Source: Glebionis coronaria (lineage: Eukaryota; Streptophyta; Magnoliopsida; Asterales; Asteraceae). Taken from it: DNA of 64,000 nt. Shown here piece by piece: positions 62,664 to 64,000 of this stretch. Below the pieces are notes generated by a model that did not search any database, was not told the origin of the DNA, and worked only from the letters and a program-made list of their open reading frames with translations. The stretch is from assembly GCA_025667525.1 (NCBI GenBank), contig CM046882.1, positions 504,378,792 through 504,442,791 on the forward strand, read 5' to 3'. Each line of letters starts with the position of its first letter. The first letter of the stretch is position 1. The position numbers and the translations under genes are program-made.

Positions 62664-64000
62664 TCAATCCCAAGGTCAAAGTCGAGGAGGAAACCGTAAC
62701 AATCAAGGTCAGAACCGCAACCAGCAGTTCAACCAGAGAAGAAATGATGGGATGAGGGATGTCACTAACCCTAGAGGAGCGAAGGTGAATCCCCACTATG
62801 GTCGATGTAATTTGTACCATGTAGGGAGTTGCCCACCTGCGTGTGGCAAGTGCGGAAAAGCGGTTCATAGGATGTCAGATTGCCGAGCTAAAGGGGTAGC
62901 TACTGGGGCAAATGCTACGAAGGTGATGGTTTGCTTCGGATGTGGAGAAAGATGGCATAAGCAGGGGAATTGCCCGAAGGCTGGAAACAGGCAAGGAGGA
63001 AATAATGCTGCTGCTGTATATCGAGTAGGGACGGCTGATAAACCACAAGGCCCTAACGTGGTTACCGATACGTTTCTGCTAGACGCTTGTTATGCTAGTA
63101 TATTGTTTGATTCTGGTTCCGACAAGAGCTTCGTAGATGTTAAATTTAGTCGTCATATCGAAAGAGAACCGGTATTGTTAACGACTAGTTATAACGTGGA
63201 ATTAGCCGATGGGAAGATTGTTAGTACAAATTCTATACTAAAAGGGTGTACCTTGAAGTTAGGAAATTACGCTTTTGAAATCGACTTAATGCCCATAGAG
63301 CTAGGATCGTTCGATGTGATCGTTAGAATGGATTGGCTGATGGCGCATAGTGCCGTGATCGTCTGTGGAGAAAGATTAGTTCAGATCCCGTTGAGGAATA
63401 GAGTCTTGACTGTGAAGGGAGATGAATGCACTTCTCGTTTGAAAGTGATATCTTGCTTGAAAATGATACGGTATGTAGAAGATGGATGCGATGTGTTTTT
63501 GGCACAAGTTTCTAGTGATGGTGACTTAGAGGCGAAGCTAGATGAGGTACCTGTAATTCGCAAATATCCGGAAGTTTTTCCAGATGAGTTGCCGGGTTTA
63601 CCACCCACCCGTGAAGTCGAATTTCGAATCGATTTGATGCCGGGAGCTGCACCAGTTACTCGTGCACCCTATCGATTAGCACCATCAGAGTTAAAGGAGT
63701 TATCGGATCAACTGAAGGAGTTGATGGATAAGGGATTTATTCGACCGAGCTCATCACCATGGGGAGCGCCAGTGTTGTTTATGAAGAAGAAAGATGGGTC
63801 ATTTCGGATGTGTATTGACTATAGAGAACTCAACAAGCTGACGGTTAAGAATCGGTATCCACTGCCGAGGATTGACGATTTGTTTGATCAATTACAAGGT
63901 TCCTGTGTATACTCAAAGATTGACTTGAGGTCAGGGTATCATCAACTGCGTGTGAGAGAGGAGGATATCCCTATAACTGCCTTTCGTACGCGGTATGGAC
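62629..64000 (+). CDS. gypsy C pol (zinc knuckles, protease, RT), open to window end
   Basis: Open for 457 codons, from just after a TGA at 62626-62628 to the end, without a stop. It holds the gag C-terminus with two zinc-binding clusters ([14 protein letters not shown] and [14 protein letters not shown]), aspartic protease DSGSDKSF (about 63110), and [14 protein letters not shown], where the usual GMDWL Gly is Arg. The RT N-terminus follows ([14 protein letters not shown] through the [20 protein letters not shown] and LRSGYHQ motifs). RT catalytic YxDD, RNase H and integrase lie outside. Strand transfer and priming roles follow from the family. Confidence 0.85.

Larger units (their letters stand above)
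57579..64000 (+). mobile_element. gypsy C: Ty3/gypsy element, 5' part (continues beyond the window)
   Basis: LTR, primer site, upstream ORF, gag and pol in order. RT sequence ([29 protein letters not shown]) is chromovirus-like, probably Tekay-type. LTR and gag are related to gypsy B but distinct. The 3' LTR lies outside, so no target duplication can be checked. Confidence 0.85.

Overview
The window looks like a gene-poor stretch of a eudicot nuclear genome: one conserved spliced plant gene at the left edge, then about 57 kb of mostly nested LTR retrotransposons, Helitron ends, MITEs and other transposon debris. The organism call rests on the spliced gene with GT-AG introns, a plant-type outer-envelope kinase product, Ty1/copia (including SIRE-like) and Ty3/gypsy families and plant-style Helitron termini. 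I cannot name the species from sequence alone.

Layout. (1) 436-3684, minus: a four-exon gene for a 633-residue kinase-like protein of the KOC1 type (often labelled 'KEG-like'), with a probable 2.2 kb intron in its 5'UTR that holds two MITEs. (2) 6.4-20.1 kb: an accessory block bounded by two Helitron 3' termini that both point outwards. It contains a tandem family of three small genes (8.0-10.4 kb) with matching promoters, six copies of a short hairpin motif with changing inner stems, direct and inverted repeats, a 2 kb foldback element and a hAT element with a perfect 8-bp target duplication. (3) 22.1-57.2 kb: a four-level nest. An old copia element (copia A) was invaded by a reverse-strand SIRE-like copia; that was invaded by a gypsy element (gypsy B); and gypsy B's left LTR was invaded by a young copia (copia C). 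Each insertion is marked by LTR ends and an exact or near-exact 5-bp target duplication. A 3.2 kb segment spanning the copia A/SIRE LTR boundary is also duplicated inside the nest. (4) 57.6-64 kb: the 5' part of a second gypsy element (gypsy C), related to gypsy B, with an intact 274-codon ORF between the primer-binding site and gag, flanked by plausible splice sites. Its pol frame runs open off the end of the window.

Function. Only the kinase-like gene looks like an ordinary host gene. The small-gene family has promoters, poly(A) signals and coding similarity but no function I recognise, and two of its three members carry one in-frame stop each. Nearly all transposon coding regions are damaged. 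Copia C is closest to intact (two single-base frameshifts and one nonsense codon in pol; 10 substitutions between its 658-bp LTRs). The best candidates for something undescribed are the small-gene family, the repeated hairpin motif, and the spliced upstream ORF of gypsy C.
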